DNA from: Drechslerella dactyloides
Taxonomy: Eukaryota; Ascomycota; Orbiliomycetes; Orbiliales; Orbiliaceae
Direction of reading: 5' to 3'
DNA: 64,000 bases
Assembly (NCBI GenBank): GCA_020064725.1
Contig: JAGTWJ010000007.1
Coordinates: 2,046,001-2,110,000, forward strand
Part shown: positions 33,594-45,900 of the stretch, piece after piece
Numbering within the stretch: position 1 is the stretch's first letter
Layout: each line of letters starts with the position of its first letter
The notes under the pieces: model-generated
The model's database searches: none
Told to the model about the DNA's origin: nothing
The model's input: only the letters and a program-made list of their open reading frames with translations
Program-made: the position numbers and the translations under genes

Positions 33594-34860
33594 CTTCCAG
33601 GCTTGAGGAAGCTGACCAGTCAAGTAGTTCTCGTCGTTGGAAAATGTAGCAAAGTCCTGCAGATCTCCGCGCAGGGGACCGAAAGGTATCCGAGAATCGC
33701 GAATTGCTGGGCAACGTGTTTGTTTCTAGCTCGAAGAGATGGGAGTGTCTACGGAGGCGCTGACGATAAAGACTATGGACTGCGATGACCCAAGGCTCTG
33801 TGGAATCCGAGATTTCGAAGCCAGAAGTGGAAATGCGGAGTCAGACGCTGGAGATAGGGACGCCTGGTTAACATGCACATCTGGGAGACTTGGCACAGTG
33901 ACGGAAAAGAGAACTGGATGATGCGACTCTGCGCATTCAAAGGCTGAACTAACCCCGGAACACGAGCTTGCCTGCAACGGGTAGCCTCAGAGAAAGGGCG
34001 AGAATCCACGTGGGGTAGGGGTGAGTCGTACCTGCTATTGAACAGTCGGAATAGAAGCAAGACCGTTCGTATCCTACTGTTTATATTAATGCTGGCAGCA
34101 AGGCTTTCCCGCTGATTGTTGGACACCCGACCAGTATCCGAGAGAGCGATGCGAGCATGCTCGAAGGGAGCGCCGACATCTGCCAGCTCGCGTCGAAGCA
34201 GTTTCTGCTGACTAAGAACCGGTAGTTCCTGCGCCGGGCTTGGTTGGCGTTTCTTTTTGCTGCCGACCGCCGAAAAAAGTTTAGCTTCGCGATTGGGCCA
34301 AAAAAAAAAACGAGACCGCTGGGAACCACGCAACGGAATGCCAAACAGATTGTATCTTCCAGTACCACCCACTTCGAGCCTCCAGTATATACCCACATAC
34401 ACCCCGCTCTGTAAGGGAATCCTGCTGCCAACCTAGTCCGATTGAAAACCCATTGAATTCGACCTGATTCGTTTGGTTTTAACCTTCAAGAAGAAACCGA
34501 GATTTGGTCAAACATCGCGCGGGTAAGCCCACCTCCATCGGCACCCATGTCGCGGATAATACACCACCATGCAGATCTACTGACGAGCATATACGTGCAG
34601 CAAGCTTCCCAAAGTCGACACAAACCGCCCGGCCGTCTACATATACCATCCTATCGATATCGCCCTCGGTATCTCGCTCGTTGCCGCTCTGTCCCGGCTG
34701 TGACACCGACAAGGAGCTGGCGATACTGTTCCGACCTGTCTTCACCATTGATTCATAGGAGGACATGTGGGACGGCGGCTTGCAGCATTAAATTCACACT
34801 CCGAGTCTGGCCTGAGGAAGATCTTGCTGCTCAGTTAGCCACAAGCCCTGCGTCCCGGTG
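33594..34860. other. Intergenic region between ARL1 and the helicase gene
   Basis: About 1.3 kb between divergent genes. Several open frames of 60-210 codons exist on both strands (the longest 33773-34402, minus), but they overlap each other, lack any domain I recognise and run over an A-tract at 34301-34310. I do not call a gene. A small spliced gene cannot be excluded at 34500-34770. Confidence 0.4.
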
Positions 34861-37800
34861 ATGCAGGGCTCTTTCTTATCAGTCTGTATCCTCCTTCTCA
34901 ACATCCCTTCTTCACTACAGCGTCTCTAACATCCTTTATTGCTCAGACTGTCCGGCTACGTGCACCCTTGCCATGCCATAGACTCCTCCTTGTAGCCAAG
35001 GCAATCAGTTCTGCTACTAGGAAACCGAATTTTTCTACAATCACGTGCGCTTTATATGCTCACTATGCTACTCAATCCGAAGCCGTCTACGGGACGCAGC
35101 CTTCCCATGATGTCCTGTTTCCCCCAGTTCACAGATCGCCGCCCAAAGCCGGGACACAACCTACTTCCACGTCGTCGGCATCAAAGCCATCACGAAACGT
35201 TTCCGCCCCCAGGTCGCATCCGAACTCCCACGTAAAATCATCATCCAAATCATCATCCAAATCGCCACTCTCAGACAATCTTAAAAGAAAGTCAAAACAT
35301 GTCAACCAAAACCGTACATCCAAAGCATTGAGTCACAAAATTGCTATCGACAAGAAAGCATCACCACCGAAAGCATCAAACCAAGAGGCCGACTTTCACC
35401 TATATAAGACTCTAGATGAGCATATGGCTACATTTGACGCCTTGAAGGACAGCCGATACACTCGGGTTCTAAAACATCCTTTGGATTTCCTTTCAGATAC
35501 AGGAAGATTCGATAAAATCTCAGTCTTCGGAAACTACGTGGATAATGCTGGCCGTACGAGACATCATGTCCGCGCCGCCGGGAAGATGAAGTGGAATGAT
35601 GCTGCTCAGACTTTTGTTGGCTACGGTGCCGCTGCAAATAAAGTAAGAGCGATAACTCCTGGGCTCTACCTCCAGTTCCTCTCGGACAACATAAGAGCTA
35701 ATACGCACCCACAAAATTCCCTAGGACGAAGCTCAACGTGCTGCATGGTTACATGTAGCCGGCCAGATCCACCTTAACATCGGACTAGAACAGTTTCTGG
35801 TAACAGCTTACGATCAGCAGAAGTTGACCAACGATGTTCTGAAGAGGGAGAAATACTCCAAGACAGAAATATATGATTACTGTGCCGCCTACAATAGTAT
35901 ACCCCAGTTCGGGTATAGGAGAATACCGCGAAATAGACACTATGAGATCACGGTTGCTTTTCCCGCCCAGAACATCAAAGTTTGCGTTCGACACCGAGAC
36001 ATCGCTGTGGGCGATGTCCTTGCTTGCCTCTTATTCAAACAACAGGCCGAAAAGTGGCATGCAGAGAACGCCGATACCAATCTGCAGGTCAAAAACGTTC
36101 TTAGTCTCAATACATCTAACGCCAAACAATTTTTCGAGCTTTGCAAATCCAAAAGGAAAATAAGTTCGTACGATGTACTTGCCCCACAAATCAAATCCTC
36201 AGTCGCCCGGGGACTTCACTCACTTCAAGCGTATGTGGATGGAGAGCCTTTAGGGGAGGCAGTACATGCCGTGTCAAAGAAAACCGCTGAGAGTCTAGCT
36301 TATTTTGTCGCTGCGATGAAGTTGCGGGAAACCGAGCCGGATATGTTTTCGGATTTCATCAAAGCGCTCAAAGCTGGGAAGGGCGAGGTACTGAAACCAA
36401 TACCACCCATATGGTTTCGGACGCGCTGGGATTACTTGCAGCCAATGCTCGACACGATCAGCATGGTGCGAAGAGTCGGTATCCCACAAGAATACTCTGA
36501 TACATCCACTCAGAACCTAAAGATTGAGCAAAGTTCAAAGGGGCGAAGTTTCGTGGCATTAACTATTAACCCCGAATCATTGAACAGGAGGAGTTCTGAA
36601 TTGGAAGGGGCTTATCTGAGATACCAGAATGATCCGACTTTAGAACAAATGAGAACGACCAGGGCAGATTTACCAATGAATCAACATGCTGCAAAGGTGC
36701 TAGATCTCGTGAAAAACAACCCTGTCAGTATCGTTGTCGGAGCTACGGGGAGCGGCAAAACGAGTATGCAAGAACAAACCCTATTCTTCTCCCTATTCTC
36801 TTCAGTGTTCAGATGTATTGACCAGTCATTAGCCCAGGTTCCACAAATTCTATTTGAAGACGCCATAAAAGCTGGCGAAGGAGCTTCTTGCAATATCATC
36901 TGCACACAACCGCGAAGAATCGCCGCAACATCCGTTGCAGAGCGAGTAGCGGCCGAACGAAACGAAGCTCTGCGACAGACTATCGGATATCATGTCAGAT
37001 TCGATGCGAAAGCCGCTCCTCCACAGGGAAGCATCAACTTCTGCACCACAGGAATACTCCTACAGCAACTCCGCTCTGACTCCGAGGCTGCTTTGCGGGG
37101 CATCTCGCATATCATTATTGATGAAGTGCACGAAAGAGACGTTCAGATCGATTTCTTGATGGTATTGCTGAAGCGGGTCATGAAGCAGCGCGAGCAAAGT
37201 GGTCTCCCGCCAATCAAGATTGTTCTCATGAGTGCGACTATGAACACAGAGCTATTCGCCGGATATTTTGCTTTCAAAAATAAAGCTGGAACAGTCGTCA
37301 ACTGTCCATCAATTTCGGTTCCCGGTCGTACTTTCCCGGTGACCGAATACTACCTGGATGAAATCACATCACTTTTGCGGTCGACTTACGGCACAAATGA
37401 GCTTAGCCTTTTAAAGGACCGTGACACCCAGGAATATCTTGAAATAGAGTCTAATTACAGATCCAGAGTTCTGGCAGCGCAACCCAGGTCGGGTTCTTCC
37501 CTCCAATGTACAGATATACCAGAAGATGACAACTTCATTGACTGGAAACGCAAATCACTTGTGGGAGAGGATGGGGAACTTGTCATTTCAAATGACAGAG
37601 AGGACGGATTGAACCCCGTTGGCCTAGTGGTGACAGTCATAGCTCATCTGGCAAAGACAACCCAAGAGGGTGACGTCTTGGTCTTTCTGCCCGGTCTGGC
37701 TGAAATACAGGCAGTCAATGAAATGCTCAAAACCGGGAAGCCTCTTGGGGTTGATTTCCGGAATTCGGATACTTACCGGATAGACATTCTTCACTCGTCA

Positions 37801-39543
37801 CTGCCGCAGCAACAAATGGAAGTCTTTCATGCAAACGCCGCTGGGAAGAGAAAAATAATACTCTCAACAAATATCGCAGAAACATCCGTCACGATACCGG
37901 AAGTGAGGTATGTTGTCGACAGTGGAAAGCTCAGAGAAAAGCGATATGAGCAGACGTCGAGGATTACCAAGCTGCAATGCACGTGGGTGAGCAAGTCAAA
38001 TTCCAAACAGCGTGCTGGCAGAGCTGGCCGTGTTCGCAATGGCCATTATTTTGCACTCTTCACGAGGGAGCGGTCCCGTGAGCTTAGACCATCCGGTCTT
38101 CCAGAAATCCTCCGCTCCGATCTCCAGGAGATATGCCTTGACATCAAGGCTCAAGGCTTCAAAGATCCGATCGCTCAATTCCTCTCCGAGGCGATCGAAC
38201 CTCCATCAGTCGCCGCCATAGAAGCAGCATTGAGCCAGCTCAGAGGTCTGGGAGCCTTCGAGAAGGACGAGAGCCTAACAAACCTTGGTAAAGTGCTTGC
38301 AACGATGTAGGTGGAACTCCAATTGACGATTTTTGATGGGACGAGAATTTAATTTTGAATTTGGTAGGCCTGTCGAGCCATCTTTAGGGAAAATGATTCT
38401 GCTGGGCGTGATTTTCAAGTGCCTCGACCCTATGATCATTCTAGGCGCGGCTAGTGGAGGCCGAGATCTCTTCGTAACGCCGCTAGAAAAGAAAAGAGAG
38501 GCACAAGCCAAAAAGAAAGCTTTCGCGAGAGGCACGGGAAGTGATCATATGTCACTTATCAACGCCTTCCGAGAGTGGAGAATAAGGCGTGACAATGAAA
38601 ATATGATAGCTACGGCAAGATTCGTTGATGAGAGTTTTCTCCATCGGGGAGCCCTACGAACTTTAGACCAGACAGCGAATCAGATTGAAGAGATATTGGT
38701 GACGGAAGGTATTATTCCGTTCCTCCCTCGGACTCAAAGATTTCGGGGTGAGTATGGCCACCCGCGATTGAACGATAACTCTTCCTCCGTGCCTCTTATC
38801 AAGGCACTCTCTCTGGCTGGAAGTTACCCCAATGTTGCAGTCCCTACTGGCGGCCTAGGATACAGGACGATGGAAGAGAACTTTGTCATGGTGCATCCGG
38901 GCTCCACGACTTATTGCGGACGGGGCAGGGATGTCCAAATGAACTTGCCACGAGACACTGTCGTGTCTTTTGGGTCTAAGGCGAAAAGTATTGACGGCAA
39001 ATCAACCTATATGCGCGATGTTACTCAGAATACAATCCTGAATGCCATGTTGTTCGGAGGAAAGCCTACCCAGTCCGGAAACACCCTCATATTCGATGGT
39101 TGGATACCTGTGTCAATAAGCGACGACCGCGTCCTCAAAGTTGTACTACAATTCAGGTTGATACTTGATAAGGTATGGGAGAAACCACCAGTCTGTTTGA
39201 CGAACTTTACAAAATGACTGCGGCCTCAAACAGGCTTGCTAACCCAACTGTCTCGTTATGCAGGTTCTCGGCTTCGTTTTCCAAAATCTGTCTACCCGCA
39301 AGACCAACTCTGATTCGGCGAATGCTGATGAGCAACTGCGCAACCTGGTCTCGGATGGCATACTGGGAGTAAGTTGACTGCCGATTGTGCAATCCGACTT
39401 GTACCGAACTTAAGCTGACAAAGCAACTTCGGGCATAGGTACTCGAGAAGTATGCCGAGGCAAGCCCTGCCAGCCCGCGAGAATATCGAAGTGGAGTTAG
39501 TTCTACCCCACCTCAATCGACAGGTCGCTCTTTTATGAAATAA
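34861..39543 (+). CDS. DEAH-box (DExH) RNA helicase with mitochondrial-type N-terminus
   Basis: Superfamily 2 helicase of the DHX29/DHX57-like group common in Pezizomycotina. Exons: probable short 34861-34881, then 34947-35642, 35725-36763, 36833-38306, 38368-39172, 39264-39368, 39439-39543, giving about 1414 residues in frame. The main 5' exon has no in-frame ATG; a 65-nt intron with CTAAC branch site links it to ATG at 34861. The basic N-terminus (LPCHRLLLVAKAISSATRK) fits a mitochondrial presequence, then a Ser/Lys-rich linker. Helicase motifs: GATGSGKTTQVPQ (I, formed only by removing the stop-free 69-nt intron), TQPRRIAATSVA (Ia), DEVHER (II), SAT (III), VFLPG (IV), TNIAETSVTIP (V), QRAGRAGR (VI). 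HA2 and OB-fold regions follow, with MVHPGSTTYCGRG. Confidence 0.87.
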
Positions 39544-40290
39544 CTAAGTCCTCAAATTTAACTCCCTCCTGGAGGTTGTTCTCAGAAATATGGGTTCTGG
39601 AGAGACGAGTCAAACGTTTGTGCTCACGATTCCTGCTTGACTAGTGAGCTATACTACCATGGGCCCATCATTGCCGACTTGCTGTCGAAGTTATCTGTAC
39701 ATATTTTATTATTTTATGTAGTTTGTACCCTGTTGTATGTATATATAATATGTGGTGGAGTTATGAGATGCACAAACTTGTATATATATATAGACTAAAC
39801 CATCTATTCTTCTTTCTTCGTCTCATTGTTTCAGCGGTCATCTGGCGCGGTAAGCTGGGTGCCGCGGTTACTCGGGAGAATATGGGCAAGGCTCCTAAGA
39901 AGCATTATTTGCCAGATCACAGATCCGTCTCTGTCTAGTTGTAGGTATCGTGCGATTGTTGTTGTGATGTTGTTGTGATGTTGTTGTGATGTTGTTGTGA
40001 TGTTGTTGTTGCTTGTTGTGGCTGTTGCTTGTTGTGGCGGGCCAGCCGCCACTTGCTTTGTTTACAAGACTCGCGCCTCCTGCTCCCACTCCATCTTCGC
40101 AATCTCGAACCACATCTACCATCAGTCCACATACCTGCGACAAAACCTCAGGGTCTCGATCTGCCGTCTTCTACTCCGTAGCTCTCATCTGGCCCATCAT
40201 ACTACGCTAAGACCTTTCGAGGTTCTTGACGTGCCGCTCAGAACCAAGGATATAAGATACAGCGCCCCAAACCGACATGTTCATGCAGAC
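39544..40290. repeat. Intergenic region with 11-bp minisatellite
   Basis: Four perfect tandem copies of GTTGTTGTGAT lie at 39958-40001, followed by related GTT/GCTTGTTGTGG repeats to about 40045. Frames through the repeat give poly-His/Asn or hydrophobic runs and are not credible protein. The rest is the 3' flank of the helicase and the 5' flank of the next gene. Confidence 0.7.
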
Positions 40291-42175
40291 ATGCACCCAC
40301 ATACCCGAGGCAAGCAACAGGTAGATGACCGCGGAGATCTGGACCGGAGGCACTTGGAGTGGAACACAAAGATCAATTTACATAGCCCAGCGAACGTATC
40401 GCCCGCGAAATACCCTCCTCATCGTTTGAACAGGGATAACCCGCGCGAGGGAACGATGCACTCTCCAGCAAAACGAACCAAACTTTCGACATTCAACGAT
40501 GAATTTTATTCCCCCCGGCATACACCAAAGACTCGTTCGACGCACATAATACGGAGGGACTTCAGCGCCAGTGTTCTCAACAGCACCCGGATATCACGCG
40601 GGCCTGCTCATGTGGGCGGGGCTCCTCGAAAGGAGTATCTCACAGAGAGCGATAAATTAAACACATTACGAGACTCGAACCAGACTCTTCGCGACTCGAC
40701 GGTTCGAGATCCCGTCTCGAAATACTCGATCGAAAAGCTGCCGCCAAGACAACAGCGGAGTGTGCTTGACTATGAGGGCGCCATGTCTACTGAACGAGGG
40801 ATGAGATTGTCCAGGACACCGCCCCCCTTATCTGTTGATTCAGGGGGCTTGAATGAAGTCCCTTTGCCCCCGACTCCCGAGCCGCCTCGCGACCGCTCAC
40901 CTGGCACCATACGCAAGGAACGCGAAGAAATTTTTGGGAGTGGGAAGCGGAAAACAAAAAGAAAGCATGGGGCGACTTCGCATGACAGCAGTTCTGAACA
41001 GTCACTGGGTCTGCCAAAGACCAACTCAGCAAGGTCGACAGAGGCCCCAAGCTACTATCCAAACTCCACCGCTCGCATCAAAGACAAGTTCAGCCATACA
41101 TATATTGAACATAGAGAAGCAATTCGTCGGGAAATCCAAATACTGGAAGACGAATTGATCATAGAGCGACGCAAAATATCTATCAAGAAGTACTCTCTGC
41201 CGACCAAAGGGACTACACGCGATATAACAGGTTTTATGTGAGTACAACAGTAATGCTATCTTAGAGGGCGGGACTAACACACCAATGACAGTTCGCAGTG
41301 CTTGGTCTCAAACGACCGTGCGACTAGGACGGTGACATCAAATGATTCGGAATCGGAACCTGAATACTCACAGGTCCCCAGTGCGCTGCCATTGGAAGTT
41401 TCGAATCCTCTTCACGGACTGACGCAATTCTGCCGCCTTTCCTTTGCAAGCAACGCCACCAATCCATACCAAGGTCGTCGAGTTTTCAAGGGATACTCTC
41501 ACCAGAGCCTGCTTCATTTTCAAATCCTTGTGGATGTTTTAGTAAAAGAAAGCCCGACTATCGAGAAGCTACACATAGAATGTAGCGACTGGGGATTGCC
41601 TGAGTTAGGCCACACTCTCAGAAAGTTTTCGAGAGAACGGAATGTCAGCAAGGTCGTCTATGCCATATCGTCATTTTCGGAGTTGGCGCAAGCTCGGGCA
41701 GAATTGTGGGCTGGCCTCCGCCATCAGTTTTCTCAATTCGCAATCCCGGAAAAGCGCGAAAGCGCGAGGCTACCTGGAATATCTAATCTCAATGGCTCGA
41801 GATACAATCGACGGAAAATCGTTGAGAATCTTCCAAAGCGGAGCATCACTTTCCGGGGTCGTAATACATTTGCTAGTAATTCTATTGATACGGAGCTATC
41901 CTTAGGGTGGCATATACATTTTGATGCGACTGGCGAAGCTCGCAGTAATATATTCGCCAATGTCAAGGTATTATCACATGGTAAGTTGAATTCAGCCCTC
42001 TGCCCCAGGACCCCTAACAGCTTGAAAACACAGCTCATGATTGTCTGCACTAGTACTTGCTATTGATGAGGCGAAAACCGAGCAAGTGTCCACTCTGCTG
42101 AACATGCTTGTAGCTGAGTACGGGATTCTAGAAGGAACGTCAAAGTTACTTGCGGCCTTCTTTCATGACGACTGA
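40291..42175 (+). CDS. Hypothetical protein with coiled coil, possible kinetochore-type RWD protein
   Basis: I do not recognise this protein with confidence. Three exons, 40291-41237, 41292-41980 and 42054-42175, close in frame to 585 residues from the ATG at 40291; an open frame continues upstream and another ATG lies at 40456, so the start is uncertain. The first half is polar, basic and probably disordered (HSPAKRTKLSTFNDEFYSPR; PPLSVDSGGLNEVPLPPTPE). A short coiled coil follows (HREAIRREIQILEDELIIER), then a globular C-terminal half with GLTQFCRLSFASN and FQILVDVLVKESPTIEKLHI, ending VSTLLNMLVAEYGILEG. Disordered region, coiled coil and alpha/beta tail resemble the layout of COMA-type kinetochore proteins (Ctf19/Mcm21, CENP-O/P), but this is a layout argument only. 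Confidence 0.55.
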
Positions 42176-42913
42176 GAGCAGAATTGACTACGGACTGTCG
42201 ATTGCGGGTGCTTTGGTAACCTCGCATATCTTGTGGATATTGGGCTGGATTGTTTCTTTAAACGTGGCTCTTCATCTTTATTACTTGATGTTACCACGAC
42301 GAGCCCGCATTTCTTTTCTAAGTCATGTATTCAAATAGCACAAATTCTACAGAAGAGGCTACACATCGATTGTAACCCCTACAAACCTTAATGTAGGTCG
42401 ATCCAGAAGAATTTTAGATTGGTGGGCTCGCCAAATCCATCGCGGGCTCCGTATTATTACTTGGTTATTGCGTCCGTGCAGACACAGCTTAATTTTCGTT
42501 TAGAGTCCTACAGATATTGTTTGTCGTGTGACAAACACAACGGTTGATCACAAGTATGCGATTACGACCAGAGAAGAACTTGAGACTAAAGAGCTATACA
42601 ACTGGAAGTGAGAGATGAAAGAAAGAAAAGAAAAGAGAGAAGGAAAGAAAGGGGGGGAAAGCAGACAACGAGAAGAGGCATATTGTGAGGACAAGTCAGG
42701 AAGAGGACCTGAGGATATCTGTGATAGAATGAGATATGGTATTGAGAGCTTTATCTGGGTCGAGATGCATGGCGAAGCAACCGATGTGTTGAGAAATTAT
42801 ATTGAACCAAATTCAGCAAGCGGAGTAAGTCTACAGGAAGCGGAGGAATGCGTCAAAGTATAATGATCAGTTTGGGGAAGTCTGAAATCAGTAAAGACTT
42901 TTGATTCGTGAGC
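42176..42913. other. Convergent intergenic region with purine tract
   Basis: Between converging stop codons. A purine-only run (GAAAGAAAAGAAAAGAGAGA and onward) lies at about 42615-42665. A reading frame over it is low-complexity and not credible. No other feature. Confidence 0.5.
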
Positions 42914-45900
42914 TCAGTTAGAGTCTGCGTTCTGATTCTTAGCCTCCTGCGATGAAGACGCATCGGGGCCAGGGGGCGAAGTTGTGTCGTGAGGTTCTGA
43001 ATTATCAGCACCATCTTGGTGACCCGAAAGTGCACTACAATCTCATGTTAGTATTATACTCAGATCTGCATCACGGCGGGGATAAGAAGTGGATGGGCGC
43101 AATTCCACCATTAATTTACTTACCTGAAACTATTTGCGGAAGCTACAGATTCTCTTTGAGTGGTCGGAGGCGTGGCTGTCCGGGATGAAGGGCCAGACTC
43201 TGTGTTTGAGAACAGGCTTGTGGGGTTATTCAAACTGATTCCTTTCCGGCTCCCACCACTGCTGCCAGATCGGCCGAAAAGATTGGTTGAGGGTCCGAGG
43301 GAGGCTCCAGCTGTAGATTGGCGAAGGGATTTTGCACCCAATCGTCGAAGTTCGTCCGAGCCGAGAGTTTGATTCTGACGCTGGTCTTGAAATCCGGCAT
43401 TTGCTCCAAAACCTTGTGAAAATGATCGACCATCTCCTCGTCCAGCTTGAGATCTCTGTCGTTGTTTATCGCGAGCTGCGGCTGCTTCCTTCTCCATCTG
43501 CGCTTTCTGGGCCTGTTTTGCACTCTAGTTAGTTCGTATTCACGCTTAGTTCTTTGAAGGGGCGGCTTACATCTTCTCGTATCTCGGCAATGGTCTTAGG
43601 TCCTTTGTCGGCTTCCTTAGATTCCCAATTTGCCTTTCGGAGCTCGACAACGTCCTATTGCGAAAATTCATATCGATATTAGAGACCTGAACACAAATAA
43701 AGACAAGGACAGGGTGGCGAGTTGAAATAGACTTACCAGTAACATGAATTTCATGCGGCTATTTAGGTCCTTGCTATCCATCATGCGTTGGATACGATCG
43801 AAGTACGCATCCATAGCTAAACGACTCTTGTCTGTAGCATCAAGGGCGTAGCCGATTGTTCGCAACAGTTTGCACAGTGATTCAACCTCTTCTTCTTCGG
43901 GAGTTCCTTCGTAGTCGACAAGTTTCTTCACGCATTCATGCATGATACGCTCTGTCAACATTTGGAGTTTGAACAACTCACCGATGAATTGGATCAACCC
44001 GAGGCCTCTTCTCTTTGCGGCTGCTGCAATATAATATTCGTCGGACATCAAGGCAGCCTCTTCGCTGGCACCTTCTGGCTTTGGGGGTAAATTGACTTTC
44101 CAGCCGCGCTCGAATTCTTCTTGACACCGATTTAGGAGATATTTTCGGAAAAGAGCACCGCCGGTAACCACATTGCCATTTTTGTCTTTGATATTTTCGT
44201 CTTTGATATCGGGATGCATGCTTTCTAGCATGCGTTTGCAAAATTTTGCATACATCGATGAGAAATTAGGCTCATCCGTGGCTTTCTCGAAGGTAAGTTG
44301 GATGACTTGACGCAAGGAACGTCCATCGGTCTCGTATCGAGATTGGCTGGCTATTTCCAGAATTTGATCTGCAATTTTATCAAACTTTTCCGGAGTCATC
44401 TTGTTGAGGGCTGCCTTCACCTTGCGCTGTACCATCTCTGGGGAGAGGCGTGAATCCTCTGTAGACGGCCCACTCGGTGTAGGAGCTGATGGAGCGACTG
44501 GTGCAGTTGTACCAGCAGTTCTAGGTTTCCATCTTGTCTCAGATACCTTTAGTGGCTCGAAATCAGCAGAGGCAGATGCTGCTGCTGCGGCGCCAGAATC
44601 CGTTTCTGTCTTGGAGGGACCTCCTTGACTTGGTCGCTTGCCCTCCATTCCTCTTCGCGGAATATTTTTGCTTCCACTTCGTGGAGGTTTGTTATGACCA
44701 CCTGGACTCTGAGGGGCGGAGCCGCTTTGGCTAGATAGTTGGGTCGAGGACGGATTTCGGGGTGGGAAGGGCCGAGGCATCCCACCAACAGGAAATGGTG
44801 AATTCGAAGATTGCCGGACAGAGGGTGGGAGAATGTTACCCGGCTTGCCCATCTCGGAACCGATTTGGAACGATCCTATTCTCATTCCACTTGTTGAAGG
44901 CGGGCCAGGAAGTGCTGACCGAGGACCCTTCGCGCCAGCAGATGAAGGAACACGTGAGCCTTGCATTGGACGGGCCGAATCTGGTTCCCCAACAGTATCC
45001 CGCATTCTTTGTTCCCAGTCAACAGAAGGCTTGTCGGTGAACACGCCCTGAAACTGCATGAGAAAGTCTTTCTCGTACTTAAATTTACCGTTAGGTGCAT
45101 TGGAATTCAGAGCCGGATTTGGTGATATGATAGAGGGTGGGTAGGCAACTTTGTTGATGTCGTCAATGAACCGTGCAGAACGTAGGGCTGTAAGTGCGGC
45201 AGATGGTAGAGCAGGTTCGGAAGAAGTTTTAAGCTGAAGGTTGAGGGGCGCGGGCTTTCGTTGGTTTTGTTTGAGAGAGGGGACTTGAGTTTCGGCGGCC
45301 ACCGTAGGCGGAGCCGGGGTATTGACTGCGATTTTGGCGGGATCCGATGCGGAATCTTCGGTTTCTTTTGCATCTGACGTGGTCGATTTTGAGTTCTTGA
45401 TGGCTGTTGCCTTAGAATCAACATTGCCATTGTCAATTCCAGCTGATGTAGAAGGAACATCTGCGCTAATGGGGGCCGAATCTATCTTCTGAACTTCTTC
45501 AGGCCGCAGAGCTTCTTCTGTTCCTCCAGTTGTATCGGCTGTGGGTGCCGCACTTAAAGCTTGTTCTGTTGGCGCAGATTTTAGCTTCTCTGCTTCCTCC
45601 TGCTCTTTGCGCCGGGCCTCCTCCTTTTCCATTTCAATCCTGAGTCGTTCCTCTTCTTCGGCTTTTACTTTAGCTGCTGCCTCTTCTGCTGCCTTTCGCT
45701 CAGCTTCTTCCCTTTCGCGCTGTTCTTGCTCTCTCGCAAGCCTCTCTTCTTCTTCTTTTTTCAGACGCGCTTCCTCAGCATCTCTTGCCTTGCGGTCCTC
45801 CTCCTCCTTCTTTAGGCGAATCTCTTGCTCTTCCTGTTGTTTCTTGAGCTGTATTTCCCTCTGAACAGCAGCCTTCATCTCGTCCTTGACTTCTTGATCG

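Noticed and set aside
33773..34402. 209-codon minus-strand frame upstream of ARL1
   Set aside because: Crosses an A-tract, overlaps other frames, no domain or family resemblance, and no splice context; probably the 5' flank of ARL1 and the helicase.
34479..34766. 95-codon minus-strand frame and its plus-strand mirrors
   Set aside because: Similar length frames on both strands over the same DNA; no recognisable motif. A small spliced gene remains possible but unsupported.
42615..42863. 82-codon frame starting with K/E/R/G runs
   Set aside because: Translation of a purine tract; low complexity and located between convergent 3' ends.
45541..45864. Ser/Ala/Leu-rich plus-strand frame
   Set aside because: Antisense shadow of the K/E/R-rich helix of eIF4G.
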